Source of the DNA: an uncultured Collinsella sp.
GTDB taxonomy: Bacteria > Actinomycetota > Coriobacteriia > Coriobacteriales > Coriobacteriaceae
NCBI GenBank assembly: GCA_900549715.1
Contig: URPK01000010.1
Location: forward strand, 1-64,000
Reading direction: 5' to 3'
Length of the DNA stretch: 64,000 bases
Numbering within the stretch: the first letter of the stretch is position 1; each line of letters starts with the position of its first letter. The notes beneath the pieces were generated by a model, which was not told the origin of the DNA, searched no databases, and saw nothing but the letters and a program-made list of their open reading frames with translations. A program made the position numbers and the translations under genes. Below are positions 23,732 to 32,499 of this stretch, piece by piece.

Positions 23732-23938
23732 GTGAACGCTCGAGATATCGCCGTTGCCGTCGTCGCATTGGTGCTTGGTTGCCTTGGTCCTACGGCCGCG
23801 CTCATTGCGGGCGTGCAGGGGTCATGCGGGGCTGCTCCAATCGTGGTCGGCGCGCTGATTGCGGCCGCGCTGCTGGGAAGTGCGGGTGTAGTCCTTTGTC
23901 GCGACGATGAGGGCCAGGCCTCGGAGTCGCAGCTCTGA
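23732..23938 (+). CDS. Small two-helix membrane protein
   Basis: A 68-aa protein starting with GTG after TTGGAGG. Two hydrophobic stretches (about residues 5-27 and 35-56) are followed by a charged tail RDDEGQASESQL. No family is recognised. It is an isolated cistron ending just before a strong bidirectional terminator shared with panE. Plausible but unproven. Confidence 0.5.
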   Translation: MNARDIAVAVVALVLGCLGPTAALIAGVQGSCGAAPIVVGALIAAALLGSAGVVLCRDDEGQASESQL

Positions 23939-23975
23939 CCGTCGGGACATCGACTACTGGTTATAGATGAAGATG

Positions 23976-24012
23976 AAAGCCGCCGTAAGGGGAGTGCCCT
24001 TGCGGCGGCTTT
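23976..24012. terminator. Bidirectional terminator between small ORF and panE
   Basis: Arms of 16 bp (23976-23991 with 23997-24012) with one mismatch, a five-base loop, A-rich on the left and T-rich on the right, serve both the plus-strand small gene and the minus-strand panE. Confidence 0.85.
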
Positions 24013-24045
24013 GCTGTTGAGTCTGTTGACGTGGTGAGTCGGGCG

Positions 24046-24960
24046 CTACCAGCTTGCCTCGATATCGCGAATGCGCTGATAGAGCCATTCGTTCTGCGGT
24101 GCCTGGATATCGTGCTTGGCCGCCAGACGGCAGATGATGCCGGCGAACTCCTCGACCTCGGTTTTGCGCCGCGCGACGCGGTCTTGCGCCATCGAGGGCA
24201 TGCCGGCGGGATCGATTCCTTCGATGAGGTGCACCATCTGCGTCAGGTCTGCCTCGGTCAGCTCAACGCCCTCGGCGTTGGCGACCGCAAGCGTTTCGCG
24301 CATGGCGGAAACAAGGCAGCGACGCTGCTCGGAGCCCGGCTCCGTGGCACTTCCGTACGTGCCGCCGTAGGCCATGCAGGTCTGGTTGATGCCGTCGTTG
24401 AGCATGAGTTTGGCCCACATGCGGTGCGCAATGTCGCTCTCGACGGTGTGTGCGATGCCGCAGCGCGTGTAGAGCTCGTCGATTGCGGTGATGGCTGCGG
24501 GATCCGTACCGGCCGCCGCGCCAAAGCGGATTTCGCCCGTGTTGGTAAAGGTGAGCTCTCCGTTGAGAAACACAGCGTCCATGCCCTGGCAAATACCAAG
24601 AACGGTATGCTCCCAGCCAAAGCGCTCGGCAATCTTTTGCTCGCTCGTGATGCCGTTGCACAGCGAGGCGATGAGCGTATTGGGTCCCACGACGCGCTCC
24701 ATAGTCTTGAGTGCTTGGTCGAGACCGGTGGTCTTGACCGTCAGGATGACCAGATCGGCGGGCGTTGCCTTGCTGGCGCGGACGGACTTGAGCGCACAGG
24801 GCTTGCCGTTGACGGTGAGCGCATCGTTTGCGTGACGCTCAAAACGGGCGTCATCCATAACGTATTCGACGGCGTCATTGCCGAGGGCCTTGGCAATCAT
24901 GCTGCCGTAGAGCAGGCCGACGCCGCCCTTGCCGATAAAGGCGATCTTGTTGATCTGCAT
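24046..24960 (-). CDS. panE: 2-dehydropantoate 2-reductase (ketopantoate reductase)
   Basis: A 304-aa NADPH-dependent enzyme that reduces ketopantoate to pantoate in CoA synthesis. The Rossmann loop GKGGVGLLYG lies at residues 10-19, and the catalytic Lys lies in MWAKLMLNDGINQTC with the following Asn. The ATG at 24960 has GGGGAG nine bases upstream; the long extension to 25308 is rejected. Family members without other pan genes nearby can be 2-hydroxyacid reductases of other substrates, so the precise substrate is probable, not certain. Confidence 0.88.
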   Translation of the reverse strand: MQINKIAFIGKGGVGLLYGSMIAKALGNDAVEYVMDDARFERHANDALTVNGKPCALKSVRASKATPADLVILTVKTTGLDQALKTMERVVGPNTLIASLCNGITSEQKIAERFGWEHTVLGICQGMDAVFLNGELTFTNTGEIRFGAAAGTDPAAITAIDELYTRCGIAHTVESDIAHRMWAKLMLNDGINQTCMAYGGTYGSATEPGSEQRRCLVSAMRETLAVANAEGVELTEADLTQMVHLIEGIDPAGMPSMAQDRVARRKTEVEEFAGIICRLAAKHDIQAPQNEWLYQRIRDIEASW

Positions 24961-24982
24961 GCGAATCATCTCCCCATATAAA

Positions 24983-25009
24983 AGGCGCCCGCGTAAGGGG
25001 CGCCTGATG
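24983..25009 (-). terminator. Hairpin in the panE leader
   Basis: On the minus strand AGGCGCC and GGGCGCCT (plus-strand arms 24983-24989/24998-25005) form a stem followed by TTTTAT, directly upstream of the panE RBS. It could be an attenuator or a terminator for a short upstream transcript. Confidence 0.5.
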
Positions 25010-25221
25010 GATTGTATGCCGCCGGACCATGCTGCGTGCACCGGATGGCCGTATTTGTTTGTTGCTCCTTTCATCGGGCTTTTTGCTGATGTTAAAGCGG
25101 TGTCGTGACGGCTCGATTTCTGCTGCGTTACGATACGTTCTCGATTGCGATTCCACGATGTTTCGGTCGCGTGACCATTGTGTTTCGTCTTGCCGGGGCG
25201 CTGATGGCGAAAGGAGGGGCC

Positions 25222-26409
25222 GTGCAATACCGCGTTGACCCCAAAAGTGGTAACCGAATATCTGCTCTGGGTCTGGGCTGCATGAGATTTCCCGGTGCGC
25301 CGGGACACCCCGATGCGAAGACGGCCGATGCCATCATTTCCCGTGCGGTGGAACAGGGGATTAATTATCTGGATACTGCGTATCTTTATCCCGGTAACGA
25401 GGTGTGCGTGGGCGCCTCACTTGAGCGCTTGGGGCTGCGTGACCGGGTGTTGCTGGCGACTAAGTTGCCGCACGCTTCGTGCAAATGTGCGGAGGATTTC
25501 GACCGCTTTTTTGACGAGCAACTGCACCGTTTGCGGACCGACCATATCGACTACTACCTTATGCACAACATTACCTCGCCCGCCCAGTGGGAGCGCGTGG
25601 TGGCGTTGGGCATCGAGGACTGGATTGCGCACCAAAAGGCTGCGGGGCGTATTCGCCAGATAGGTTTTTCGTATCACGGCAGTGCGGCGGACTTCCTGAC
25701 GATGCTCGACGCGTATGACTGGGATTTTTGCCAGATTCAGTACAACTACGCTGGAGAGCGCTACCAAGCGGGAACGGCGGGACTTATAGCAGCCGCCGAG
25801 TGCGGGCTCGCGGTGTTTGTGATGGAGCCGCTTTTGGGCGGACGCCTGGCGGGCAAGCTGCCTCCGCGGGCCCGCGCCGTGCTCGATGACGTACGCGATC
25901 CGTACCTGAAGACGCCGGCTGCTTGGGGCCTTTCGTGGGTGTGGAACCATCCTCAGGTCACGATGCTGCTTTCGGGCATGACCGATACCGCGCAGGTGGA
26001 CGAGAACGCGGCATTGGCGGATCGCGCACTGCCGAATTCGATGACGACAGAGCAGCTCGATACCATCGCGCGTGTGCTGGGAGAGTTTGAGAAATCGAAT
26101 CGCGTGCCCTGTACGGGCTGCGGCTACTGCATGCCGTGTCCCAAAGGCATCAATATCCCTGGGTGTTTCGCCGCCTACAACGCAAGCTATGCGCACAGCT
26201 GGTTTACGGGCCTGTCGCAGTATTTTACGGCGAGCGCGGTGCGGACGAGTGAGCCCAAGTTGGTGAGCAATTGCGTCAAATGCGGCAAATGCGCACGTCA
26301 CTGCCCGCAGCACATCGATATTCCTGAGCGTCTCGACGATGTGCGCCGACGTTTCCAGCCTGGCCTCGTAACGGCCGCGCTTAAAGCCTTCTGCAAAACG
26401 CGTTCCTGA
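25222..26409 (+). CDS. Aldo/keto reductase fused to a 4Fe-4S ferredoxin domain
   Basis: A 395-aa two-domain oxidoreductase. The AKR barrel (about residues 1-290) has the catalytic-type NYLDTAYLYPGNE (Asp-Tyr) and TKLPHASC (Lys) motifs. The C-terminal about 100 residues carry ferredoxin-like clusters CTGCGYCMPCP and CVKCGKCARHCP for Fe-S binding. This fused family is common in anaerobes. The start is a GTG at 25222 with AAAGGAGG four bases upstream; the longer in-frame extension is rejected. The substrate is unknown. Confidence 0.9.
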   Translation: MQYRVDPKSGNRISALGLGCMRFPGAPGHPDAKTADAIISRAVEQGINYLDTAYLYPGNEVCVGASLERLGLRDRVLLATKLPHASCKCAEDFDRFFDEQLHRLRTDHIDYYLMHNITSPAQWERVVALGIEDWIAHQKAAGRIRQIGFSYHGSAADFLTMLDAYDWDFCQIQYNYAGERYQAGTAGLIAAAECGLAVFVMEPLLGGRLAGKLPPRARAVLDDVRDPYLKTPAAWGLSWVWNHPQVTMLLSGMTDTAQVDENAALADRALPNSMTTEQLDTIARVLGEFEKSNRVPCTGCGYCMPCPKGINIPGCFAAYNASYAHSWFTGLSQYFTASAVRTSEPKLVSNCVKCGKCARHCPQHIDIPERLDDVRRRFQPGLVTAALKAFCKTRS

Positions 26410-26422
26410 TGCCCCTTTTATA

Positions 26423-26489
26423 AGTTGCGGTGGAATAGTTCCTGTTTGCGGCAGAATAGGGCATCGACAGGAACTATTTCACCGCAACT
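26423..26489. repeat. 67-bp inverted repeat upstream of nfo
   Basis: Arms of 23 bp (26423-26445 and 26467-26489) are complementary with one mismatch. It fills most of the spacer between the aldo/keto reductase gene and endonuclease IV and ends 18 bp before the nfo start. Confidence 0.75.
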
Positions 26490-26507
26490 GATGAGGGGGA
26501 GCTGGAG

Positions 26508-27374
26508 ATGCTGACGATTGGGTGTCATCTTTCGACGACGAAGGGCTATCGGGCGATGGGGGAGACGGCACTATCCATTGGCGCCAACACCTTTGCATTC
26601 TTCACGCGCAACCCGCGCGGCGGCAAGGCGAAAGATCTTGACATGGATGACGTGGCGGCCCTGCGCGAGCTTATGGAGAAAAACGACTTTGGCCCGCTTG
26701 TGGCTCATGCCCCCTATACCTACAACCCCTGTTCTGCCAAAGAGCGGGCACGCGAGTTTGCCTTGGAGGCAATGGCCGAGGACTTGCAGCGTCTGGAAGC
26801 GCTGCCCGGCAACTACTACAACTTCCACCCCGGCGCGCATGTGGGGCAGGGGACTGATGCCGGCATTCAGATGATCGTCGACACCTTGTGTCAGGTGATG
26901 TTTGAGGGGCAGCAGACGACGGTGCTGCTCGAGACCATGGCGGGAAAGGGTACCGAGGTGGGCCGTAGCTTTGAAGAGCTGGCGCGCATTATCGAGGGTG
27001 CTGCTGCCAGGCGTCCAGAGCTATCGGACAAGCTGGGCGTGTGTCTGGACACCTGCCATGTGAGCGATGCCGGCTACGACATCATCCATGATCTGGACGG
27101 CGTACTCGACGAGTTCGACCGCGTGGTGGGTATCGACCGCTTGCGTGCCGTACACATCAACGATTCGAAGAACCCCAGTGGTGCCCATAAAGATCGTCAC
27201 GAGTGCATCGGCAAGGGCTACCTTGGCAGCGAGGAGTTTGGCGGCGGTATGCAGGTTATGCAGAATATTGTATCGAATGGCCGCTTGCGCGCATTGCCAT
27301 TCATTTTGGAGACACCGAACGAACTTGCAGGTTATGCGGCTGAAATCAAACTGTTAAGGTCATTGCAGCAGTAA
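26508..27374 (+). CDS. nfo: Endonuclease IV (AP endonuclease)
   Basis: A 288-aa TIM-barrel enzyme that cuts 5' to abasic sites in base-excision repair. Zinc-ligand segments are visible: FHPGAHVGQG (His), LLETMAGKGTEVG (Glu), CLDTCHVSDAGYD (Asp and His) and HINDSKNPSGAHKDRHE near the C-terminus. The length is normal. RBS GGGGGAG precedes the ATG. An inverted repeat lies just upstream. Confidence 0.95.
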   Translation: MLTIGCHLSTTKGYRAMGETALSIGANTFAFFTRNPRGGKAKDLDMDDVAALRELMEKNDFGPLVAHAPYTYNPCSAKERAREFALEAMAEDLQRLEALPGNYYNFHPGAHVGQGTDAGIQMIVDTLCQVMFEGQQTTVLLETMAGKGTEVGRSFEELARIIEGAAARRPELSDKLGVCLDTCHVSDAGYDIIHDLDGVLDEFDRVVGIDRLRAVHINDSKNPSGAHKDRHECIGKGYLGSEEFGGGMQVMQNIVSNGRLRALPFILETPNELAGYAAEIKLLRSLQQ

Positions 27375-27521
27375 TGACTGTCATAAAGTGGAGTGTTCTA
27401 TTCACGTTATGGGTTTGTTTCAATCAGTTTTCTAATTGCGGATTCTTCCAAACGGGCGCATAATATCCAACAGTTTTTGCAGACCTCTGAATCAAACGGG
27501 GTCACCGGAAGGAGACTGATT

Positions 27522-28382
27522 ATGAAGCTGAAGAAGCTTGGCGCATTTGCCGCCACGGGCGCCATGGCACTCGCCCTCGCACTGACGGGCTGCGGCTCGT
27601 CCAACGCCACCTCTGGTTCTGATGCCGGTTCCAGCAGCTCTGACGACGCTAAGGTCGAGAAGGTCGACGGCTCCAAGGAGTACGCGCTCGTCAAGGACGG
27701 TACGCTGACCGTCGGCACCTCTGCCGAGTACGCTCCGTTTGAGTACAAGGATGACAACGGCGATTATCAGGGCTTTGACCTTGAGCTTATCAAGGCTATC
27801 GGCGACAAGCTGGGCCTGGATGTCGAGTACGTCAACAATGACTTTGACACGCTGGTTCCGGGTGTCGCTTCGGGCGCCAAGTATGACGTTTCCATCGCGG
27901 CTATCACCGACACGCCCGAGCGTGAGAAGGAAGTCACTTTCTCCGATTCCTACTACATGGACGATCAGGCTATCGTGACCAAGGTCGATAACACCGACAT
28001 CACGGCCGACAACTACAGCGAGAAGCTCAACAACGCCGACGCTACCATCATCGTCCAGTCTGGATCGACCGCCGAGGCCTTTGCTCAGGAAAACTTCCCC
28101 AAGGCTAAGATCGTTCCCTACAAGGACGCCACCGAGTGCTTCAGCGCCCTGCAGTCCGATAAGGGCGATGCCGTAGTCACCAACCGCTCCGTTGCCAGCC
28201 AGCTGACCGCCGAGCAGTTCAACACCTGCCAGACCATCAAGCAGGTCAGCACCGGCGAGGAGTACGCCATCGCCATCAACCAGGGCAACACCAAGCTCAA
28301 GGACGACATCAACCAGGCCATCAAGGACCTGACCGACGACGGTACCGTTGACGCCCTCATGGCTAAGTACAACATCAAGTAA
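27522..28382 (+). CDS. Amino-acid ABC transporter substrate-binding lipoprotein
   Basis: A 286-aa lipoprotein with a signal peptide ending in the lipobox LALTGC (Cys near residue 24), a Ser-rich linker, then an SBP family 3 domain beginning GTLTVGTSAEYAPFEYKDDNGDYQGFDLEL (in short segments). It binds a polar amino acid outside the membrane and feeds the permease and ATPase encoded next. The ATG at 27522 follows GAAGGAGA. A partial terminator follows the gene, consistent with higher SBP than permease expression. Confidence 0.93.
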   Translation: MKLKKLGAFAATGAMALALALTGCGSSNATSGSDAGSSSSDDAKVEKVDGSKEYALVKDGTLTVGTSAEYAPFEYKDDNGDYQGFDLELIKAIGDKLGLDVEYVNNDFDTLVPGVASGAKYDVSIAAITDTPEREKEVTFSDSYYMDDQAIVTKVDNTDITADNYSEKLNNADATIIVQSGSTAEAFAQENFPKAKIVPYKDATECFSALQSDKGDAVVTNRSVASQLTAEQFNTCQTIKQVSTGEEYAIAINQGNTKLKDDINQAIKDLTDDGTVDALMAKYNIK

Positions 28383-28403
28383 ATTAATGCTTGATTGCGC
28401 GCG

Positions 28404-28433
28404 GGCCCTTTCCGTTTTGCGGAGAGGGCCTTT
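28404..28433 (+). terminator. Partial terminator between SBP and permease genes
   Basis: An 11-bp stem (28404-28414 with 28420-28430; one mismatch) followed by only TTT. Typical of the step-down between binding-protein and permease expression. Confidence 0.6.
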
Positions 28434-28498
28434 GCGCCTCTCTTGACGGAGAGCGTTTCCGTCTCGTTTTGTCGGCAACTTCTACGATAGGAGCCACC

Positions 28499-29860
28499 TT
28501 GTCTCGACTGAACAAAGGGGCCACGGAGCAGCGTTTTTCACTGCCCGCCTTGCTCCAAAAGCTATCCTGCGTCATGGCCGTGGCGCTCGCGCTGGTGTGC
28601 GCGGGGGCATATGCGCCCACGACCGCCCAGGCGCTTGAGACCGCAAAGATTACTGCCCGACCCAACACCGGTTCGGGCAGCGCTGTGGTCGGCGGCACCG
28701 AGACGCGCATTACCTGGGAAGTTCAGGCCGATGCCGACGAGGAGCTGAGCGGTCTTTCGCTGACGTTTGTCGACGGCACGACGTTTGGTACCGATGACAC
28801 GCGATTGACGATGCTCTCGGGCGAGGACCTCATGGATCGTACGCCCATGAAGCCCACGTGCAAGGCTGACGGCCAGACGCTCAAGATCGACTTTGGCGAG
28901 ACGGCGCCTGCCGGAGGCTTTTTCCGTGTCGAGGTTTACGGCGTGACGTTTCCCGTCGAGGGCGGCGATGAGGCCTTCAGCGGCACCTATACGCTCGCCG
29001 ACGGTTCGACCAAGAAGATTTCTAAGATTCCTTCCGTCGAGATTAAGGGCGTGACGGCATTCGATAACTTCCTGGCCGACCTTAAGGAGCAGCCGTGGGT
29101 CGAGGCATGGAATTCCAACATGTTCCTTCGCCTGTTCCTGAACCCGGTCATTTTGGTCCAGAGCCTGCCGATCGTCTTCAAAGGCTTCCTCATGTCGCTC
29201 TCGATCGTGCTCGTGGCGTTTCCGCTGGCAATTCCCTTTGGCTTTGCCTTGTCGCTCATGCGCATCTCCAAGTCGCGCATCCTGCGTTGCCTTGCCGGCA
29301 TCTATGTGAATATCATCCGCGGTACGCCGGCGTTCCTGCAGATCTACATCGCGTTCTTCGGTCTGCCGCTGGCCGGCGTCAAGGTTGACGACTATGTGCT
29401 GGGCGTCATCGTCATGGCCATGAACTCGTCCGCCTACCTGTGCGAGATCTTCCGCGCCGGTATTCAGTCGATCCCCAAGGGCCAGAACGAGGCCGCGCGC
29501 TCGCTGGGCATGAACGCCTTCCAGACGCTGCTCTACGTTATGATTCCGCAGACGTTCCGCAATGTCCTGCCTACGCTGACCAGTGAGTTCATCCTGCTTT
29601 ACAAGGATACGTCGCTGCTCGCGGCCGTGGGCGTGGTCGAGATCGTCATGAACGCCCGTACCATCGTGGCCACGACGGGTTCCATTACGCCGTATGTGGT
29701 TGCCGCGCTGTTCTACCTGGTCATCACCCTGCCGCTTGCTCGCTTGGTGAGCGGTCTTGAGGCGAGGCTTCTGGGGACGGCCGAAACCAAGAAGAAGCGT
29801 CCCGCCAAGAGCGCTGGACAGGTCGTCGCGACGCCCGCCGACCACATCGCCGGTCTGTAA
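28499..29860 (+). CDS. Amino-acid ABC permease with extra N-terminal exported domain
   Basis: A 453-aa protein. The last about 240 residues are a HisM/GlnP-type permease with several membrane spans and the EAA loop around NEAARSLGMNAFQTL. Before it lie a signal-like hydrophobic segment (about residues 22-42, ending near TTAQA) and an exported region of about 130 residues rich in beta-prone and Thr/Gly residues. Standard permeases are about 220 aa, so the extension is unusual. The start is a TTG at 28499 after ATAGGAG; no ATG fits in frame with an RBS. It is followed 12 bp later by the ATPase gene. Confidence 0.87.
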   Translation: MSRLNKGATEQRFSLPALLQKLSCVMAVALALVCAGAYAPTTAQALETAKITARPNTGSGSAVVGGTETRITWEVQADADEELSGLSLTFVDGTTFGTDDTRLTMLSGEDLMDRTPMKPTCKADGQTLKIDFGETAPAGGFFRVEVYGVTFPVEGGDEAFSGTYTLADGSTKKISKIPSVEIKGVTAFDNFLADLKEQPWVEAWNSNMFLRLFLNPVILVQSLPIVFKGFLMSLSIVLVAFPLAIPFGFALSLMRISKSRILRCLAGIYVNIIRGTPAFLQIYIAFFGLPLAGVKVDDYVLGVIVMAMNSSAYLCEIFRAGIQSIPKGQNEAARSLGMNAFQTLLYVMIPQTFRNVLPTLTSEFILLYKDTSLLAAVGVVEIVMNARTIVATTGSITPYVVAALFYLVITLPLARLVSGLEARLLGTAETKKKRPAKSAGQVVATPADHIAGL

Positions 29861-29872
29861 GGAGGTCCTATC

Positions 29873-30625
29873 ATGAGCGAAACCAATAACTCGAACGAGG
29901 TCGTCGTCAGCATCAAGAACCTCCAGAAGGCCTTCGGCGATAACGTGGTCCTGCGCGATATCGATCTGGATGTGCACAAGGGCGAGGTCGTCGTAGTCCT
30001 GGGTCCTTCGGGCTCGGGCAAGTCGACGATGCTTCGCTGCATCAATCGTCTGGAGCATCCCACGAGCGGCTCGATCGTCGTTGAGGGCGTGGACGTTTGC
30101 GCCAAGGGCGTCGACCTTAACAAGGTACGTACGCATCTGGGTATGGTGTTCCAGCAGTTCAATTTGTTCCCGCACCTGTCAGTCAAAAAGAACGTCATGC
30201 TCGCACAGCAAAAGGTACTCAAGCGCAGCAAGGAAGAGGCCGAGAAAATCGCTATCGAGGAGCTGACCAAGGTCGGTCTTGCCAAGCGCATCGACTTTAT
30301 GCCGAGCCAGCTCTCGGGTGGCCAGCAGCAGCGCGTTGCCATCGCCCGCGCCCTGTCGATGAACCCTCACGTTATGCTCTTTGACGAGGCCACGTCGGCG
30401 CTCGACCCCGAGCTGGTTCGCGACGTTCTTGGCGTTATGCGCGATCTTGCACGTGACGGTATGACCATGATCGTCGTGACGCATGAGATGGGCTTTGCCC
30501 GCGACGTCGCCGACCGCGTCGTCTTTATGGACGGCGGCGTTATCGTGGAAGAGGGTACGCCGAGCGAGGTCTTCGACCACCCCAAGAGCGAGCGCACCAA
30601 GGCGTTCTTGGGAAATATCTCGTAG
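29873..30625 (+). CDS. Amino-acid ABC transporter ATP-binding protein
   Basis: A 250-aa GlnQ/HisP-type ATPase. Walker A is GPSGSGKST (about residues 43-51), the signature is LSGGQQQRVAIARAL, and Walker B is VMLFDEAT followed by the H-loop THEMGFA. RBS AGGAGG precedes the ATG. Together with the two preceding genes it forms a complete polar amino-acid importer. Confidence 0.95.
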   Translation: MSETNNSNEVVVSIKNLQKAFGDNVVLRDIDLDVHKGEVVVVLGPSGSGKSTMLRCINRLEHPTSGSIVVEGVDVCAKGVDLNKVRTHLGMVFQQFNLFPHLSVKKNVMLAQQKVLKRSKEEAEKIAIEELTKVGLAKRIDFMPSQLSGGQQQRVAIARALSMNPHVMLFDEATSALDPELVRDVLGVMRDLARDGMTMIVVTHEMGFARDVADRVVFMDGGVIVEEGTPSEVFDHPKSERTKAFLGNIS

Positions 30626-30651
30626 CCGCTTTATATGACTGACATAACAGA

Positions 30652-30687
30652 AAACGGGAGCCGGATGTGATCCGGCTCCCGTTTTTG
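30652..30687. terminator. Terminator between ABC operon and flavodoxin gene
   Basis: A perfect 15-bp stem beginning AAAACGGGAGCC, loop TGTGA, ending in TTTTT. The A-rich left side makes it bidirectional for the convergent genes. Confidence 0.9.
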
Positions 30688-30742
30688 TTGGGATGCGAAT
30701 GTGTTTTGGTGCAGAGCTCGTTATGGGCGGAGCTCATTGCCG

Positions 30743-31162
30743 CTAGGCGAGCTCGGCTCCAAGGGCGCGGCAGGCCGCCTCGCCCTCATCGTCGGGAGCG
30801 TCGTAGCAGATGACGGAATCGACGACGTTGACGCCCGCCTCGTCGGCGTCGGCCTTCCAGTTGTCCATCCACTCGCCCTCGGCCCACGAATAGGAGCCAA
30901 AGAGGACGACCTTCTTGTCGCCGAGAACCTCCTTGACCTCGTCCCACATCGGCTGGAACTCATCGTACTCGAGTTCCTCGGAGCCCATGGCGGGGCAGCC
31001 GAAGGCGAAGGCGTCGTAGTCGGCGGCCCTGTCGGCAGAGAAGTCGGCGCAGGGGATGACCTCAGTCTCGGCACCCGCGGACGTGGCGCCTTCGGCGACG
31101 AGGTTTGCCATGGCCTCGGTATTGCCCGTGCCACTCCAATAGACGACGGCGATCTTGCTCAT
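30743..31162 (-). CDS. Flavodoxin
   Basis: A 139-aa FMN electron carrier. The phosphate loop WSGTGNTEAMA (about residues 9-19) and the FGSYSWAEGEW segment at the isoalloxazine site are visible. The length and acidic character are those of short-chain flavodoxins. The ATG at 31162 follows AAAGGA; the longer frame overlaps the next gene. It lies downstream of a DUF3793 gene on the same strand, a pairing seen in anaerobes, and may be induced together with it under iron limitation. Confidence 0.92.
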   Translation of the reverse strand: MSKIAVVYWSGTGNTEAMANLVAEGATSAGAETEVIPCADFSADRAADYDAFAFGCPAMGSEELEYDEFQPMWDEVKEVLGDKKVVLFGSYSWAEGEWMDNWKADADEAGVNVVDSVICYDAPDDEGEAACRALGAELA

Positions 31163-31208
31163 ATGTTTTCCTTTCGGTTGTGCGGCGTGCGGCCGCGTTT
31201 TGTATGCT

Positions 31209-31913
31209 CTATCGGGTTGCCTGGACAAGTTGTCCCAGGGTGCAGCCCTGTTGATAGATGTACGTAAGGTATTGCGTGCATGCGCGATAGGAATCGAAGG
31301 TCGTGAGCGCCTGCTCAACGTTTGTGTATACCTTCCATGCGCCAAAGACCTTATAGTTTTCGCCGTGCTGGACGATAAACTGATGGACATCTTCGTAGGG
31401 ATAGCCCAAAAAATAGCCAATTTCGTGGGGGAACTCGCACATGCACCCCGTATCGCAGTGCCTATTTCGCGCGAGTGCGCAGACGCTGCTGTCATAGGCG
31501 CTTTCTGCGGCATTGCTGCTTGCCAGCGTGATGCGCGCGGCGAGATGCACCAGGGATGCGGGCAGGTTGTGGACATCGTAACCTTCGGCGGTAAGCGCCG
31601 TCGTGGCGCGGGGGTCGGAGAGGTATCGCATGAGGTCCGCAGGGCGGTACACATAGATGAGCGCTCCGCAGGGGCGCCAGACCAAAACGCTCATATGGAT
31701 CCCGAGTGGCTGGAGCTCGCGGTTGCATTGGGCAATGACCGCGAGCAGGCGAGAGCGTCGCTCTTCGATATGGGCGGCGCCGGGTTTTCCGCCTTGGTTG
31801 GCGTAAACGCCGGGATAGGTAAAGAGCGAGGCCGGCTTGATACCTGCGAGCGTAGGGGAGCAGTTGCGCACGACAGCCGTTTGGTATGTTGGGATGTCAA
31901 TGGTTCGAGTCAC
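31209..31913 (-). CDS. DUF3793-family protein
   Basis: A 234-aa protein matching the DUF3793 family by its C-terminal block: CMCEFPHEIGYFLGYP, then VHQFIVQHGENYKVFG and WKVY. A Cys-rich stretch (RHCDTGCMC) may bind metal. Function is unknown; in anaerobes it commonly neighbours flavodoxin or iron genes, as here (46 bp before the flavodoxin start). RBS AAAGGAG precedes the ATG. Confidence 0.82.
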   Translation of the reverse strand: MTRTIDIPTYQTAVVRNCSPTLAGIKPASLFTYPGVYANQGGKPGAAHIEERRSRLLAVIAQCNRELQPLGIHMSVLVWRPCGALIYVYRPADLMRYLSDPRATTALTAEGYDVHNLPASLVHLAARITLASSNAAESAYDSSVCALARNRHCDTGCMCEFPHEIGYFLGYPYEDVHQFIVQHGENYKVFGAWKVYTNVEQALTTFDSYRACTQYLTYIYQQGCTLGQLVQATR

Positions 31914-32044
31914 GATGCTCCTTTCGGGTCCTCAGTTGTTAGCCTAGGAAAACTTATACACGAAAGTAAGCCAAGGTCAACAAAAAAGTTTGAAGCGGGA
32001 AACTAATTGACCGAACCGACACGAGTTTGGAGTAAGATGGGAAC

Positions 32045-32062
32045 ACCCCATGGGGGTATAGG
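32045..32062. promoter_or_regulatory. CsoR-like GC-palindrome with GGGGGTAT
   Basis: ACCCCATGGGGGTATAGG at 32045-32062 contains a perfect CCCCATGGGG palindrome and the GGGGGTAT half-site typical of CsoR-family copper operators. It lies 28 bp before the HMA-domain gene. A TTGACC hexamer at 32008 may be part of the promoter. No csoR gene is in the window. Confidence 0.45.
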
Positions 32063-32089
32063 TATAAGAGTTTGGAGAAAGGGGATCGC

Positions 32090-32473
32090 ATGGAAGACTT
32101 GCTAAACCCTGCAAATATCATCGTGCTTGCCGCGATTGTCGTCGGCATGTTCTTTGGCCTGCGGCGTATTGTCGCTTCGACACACGGAAAGAGCTGCTGC
32201 AGCGATGGCACGAGCGGTAAGAAGGCCAAGAAGGTAGTGGTTGCGGATACCGATCCGTCCCACTACCCCTATAGCGATGAGCTGCTCATCGGCGGCATGA
32301 GCTGCGATGGCTGCGCTCAGAATGTGGCCAATGCCCTCAATGCGCTGAATGGTGTGTGGGCAACGGTAACGTACGCGGACCACACGGCGCGCGTGCGCTC
32401 CAAGCGGCCAATCGATCGCGGTGCTCTCGTGGCGGCCGTGAAGGATGCGGGTTACTACGTCATGACGCTGTAA
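32090..32473 (+). CDS. Membrane-anchored heavy-metal-associated (HMA) domain protein
   Basis: A 127-aa protein with one N-terminal membrane helix (about residues 8-27), a Cys pair (SCCSDG), a Lys-rich linker and a C-terminal HMA domain (about 58-127) with the metal site GMSCDGC. This looks like a FeoB-associated-type small membrane protein fused to a copper-chaperone domain. It may hand copper or another soft metal to a P-type ATPase encoded elsewhere. The ATG at 32090 follows GAAAGGGG. A CsoR-like palindrome just upstream supports metal control. Confidence 0.82.
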   Translation: MEDLLNPANIIVLAAIVVGMFFGLRRIVASTHGKSCCSDGTSGKKAKKVVVADTDPSHYPYSDELLIGGMSCDGCAQNVANALNALNGVWATVTYADHTARVRSKRPIDRGALVAAVKDAGYYVMTL

Positions 32474-32499
32474 GCGCCGCCTTGGATGCACTTCCTTGT

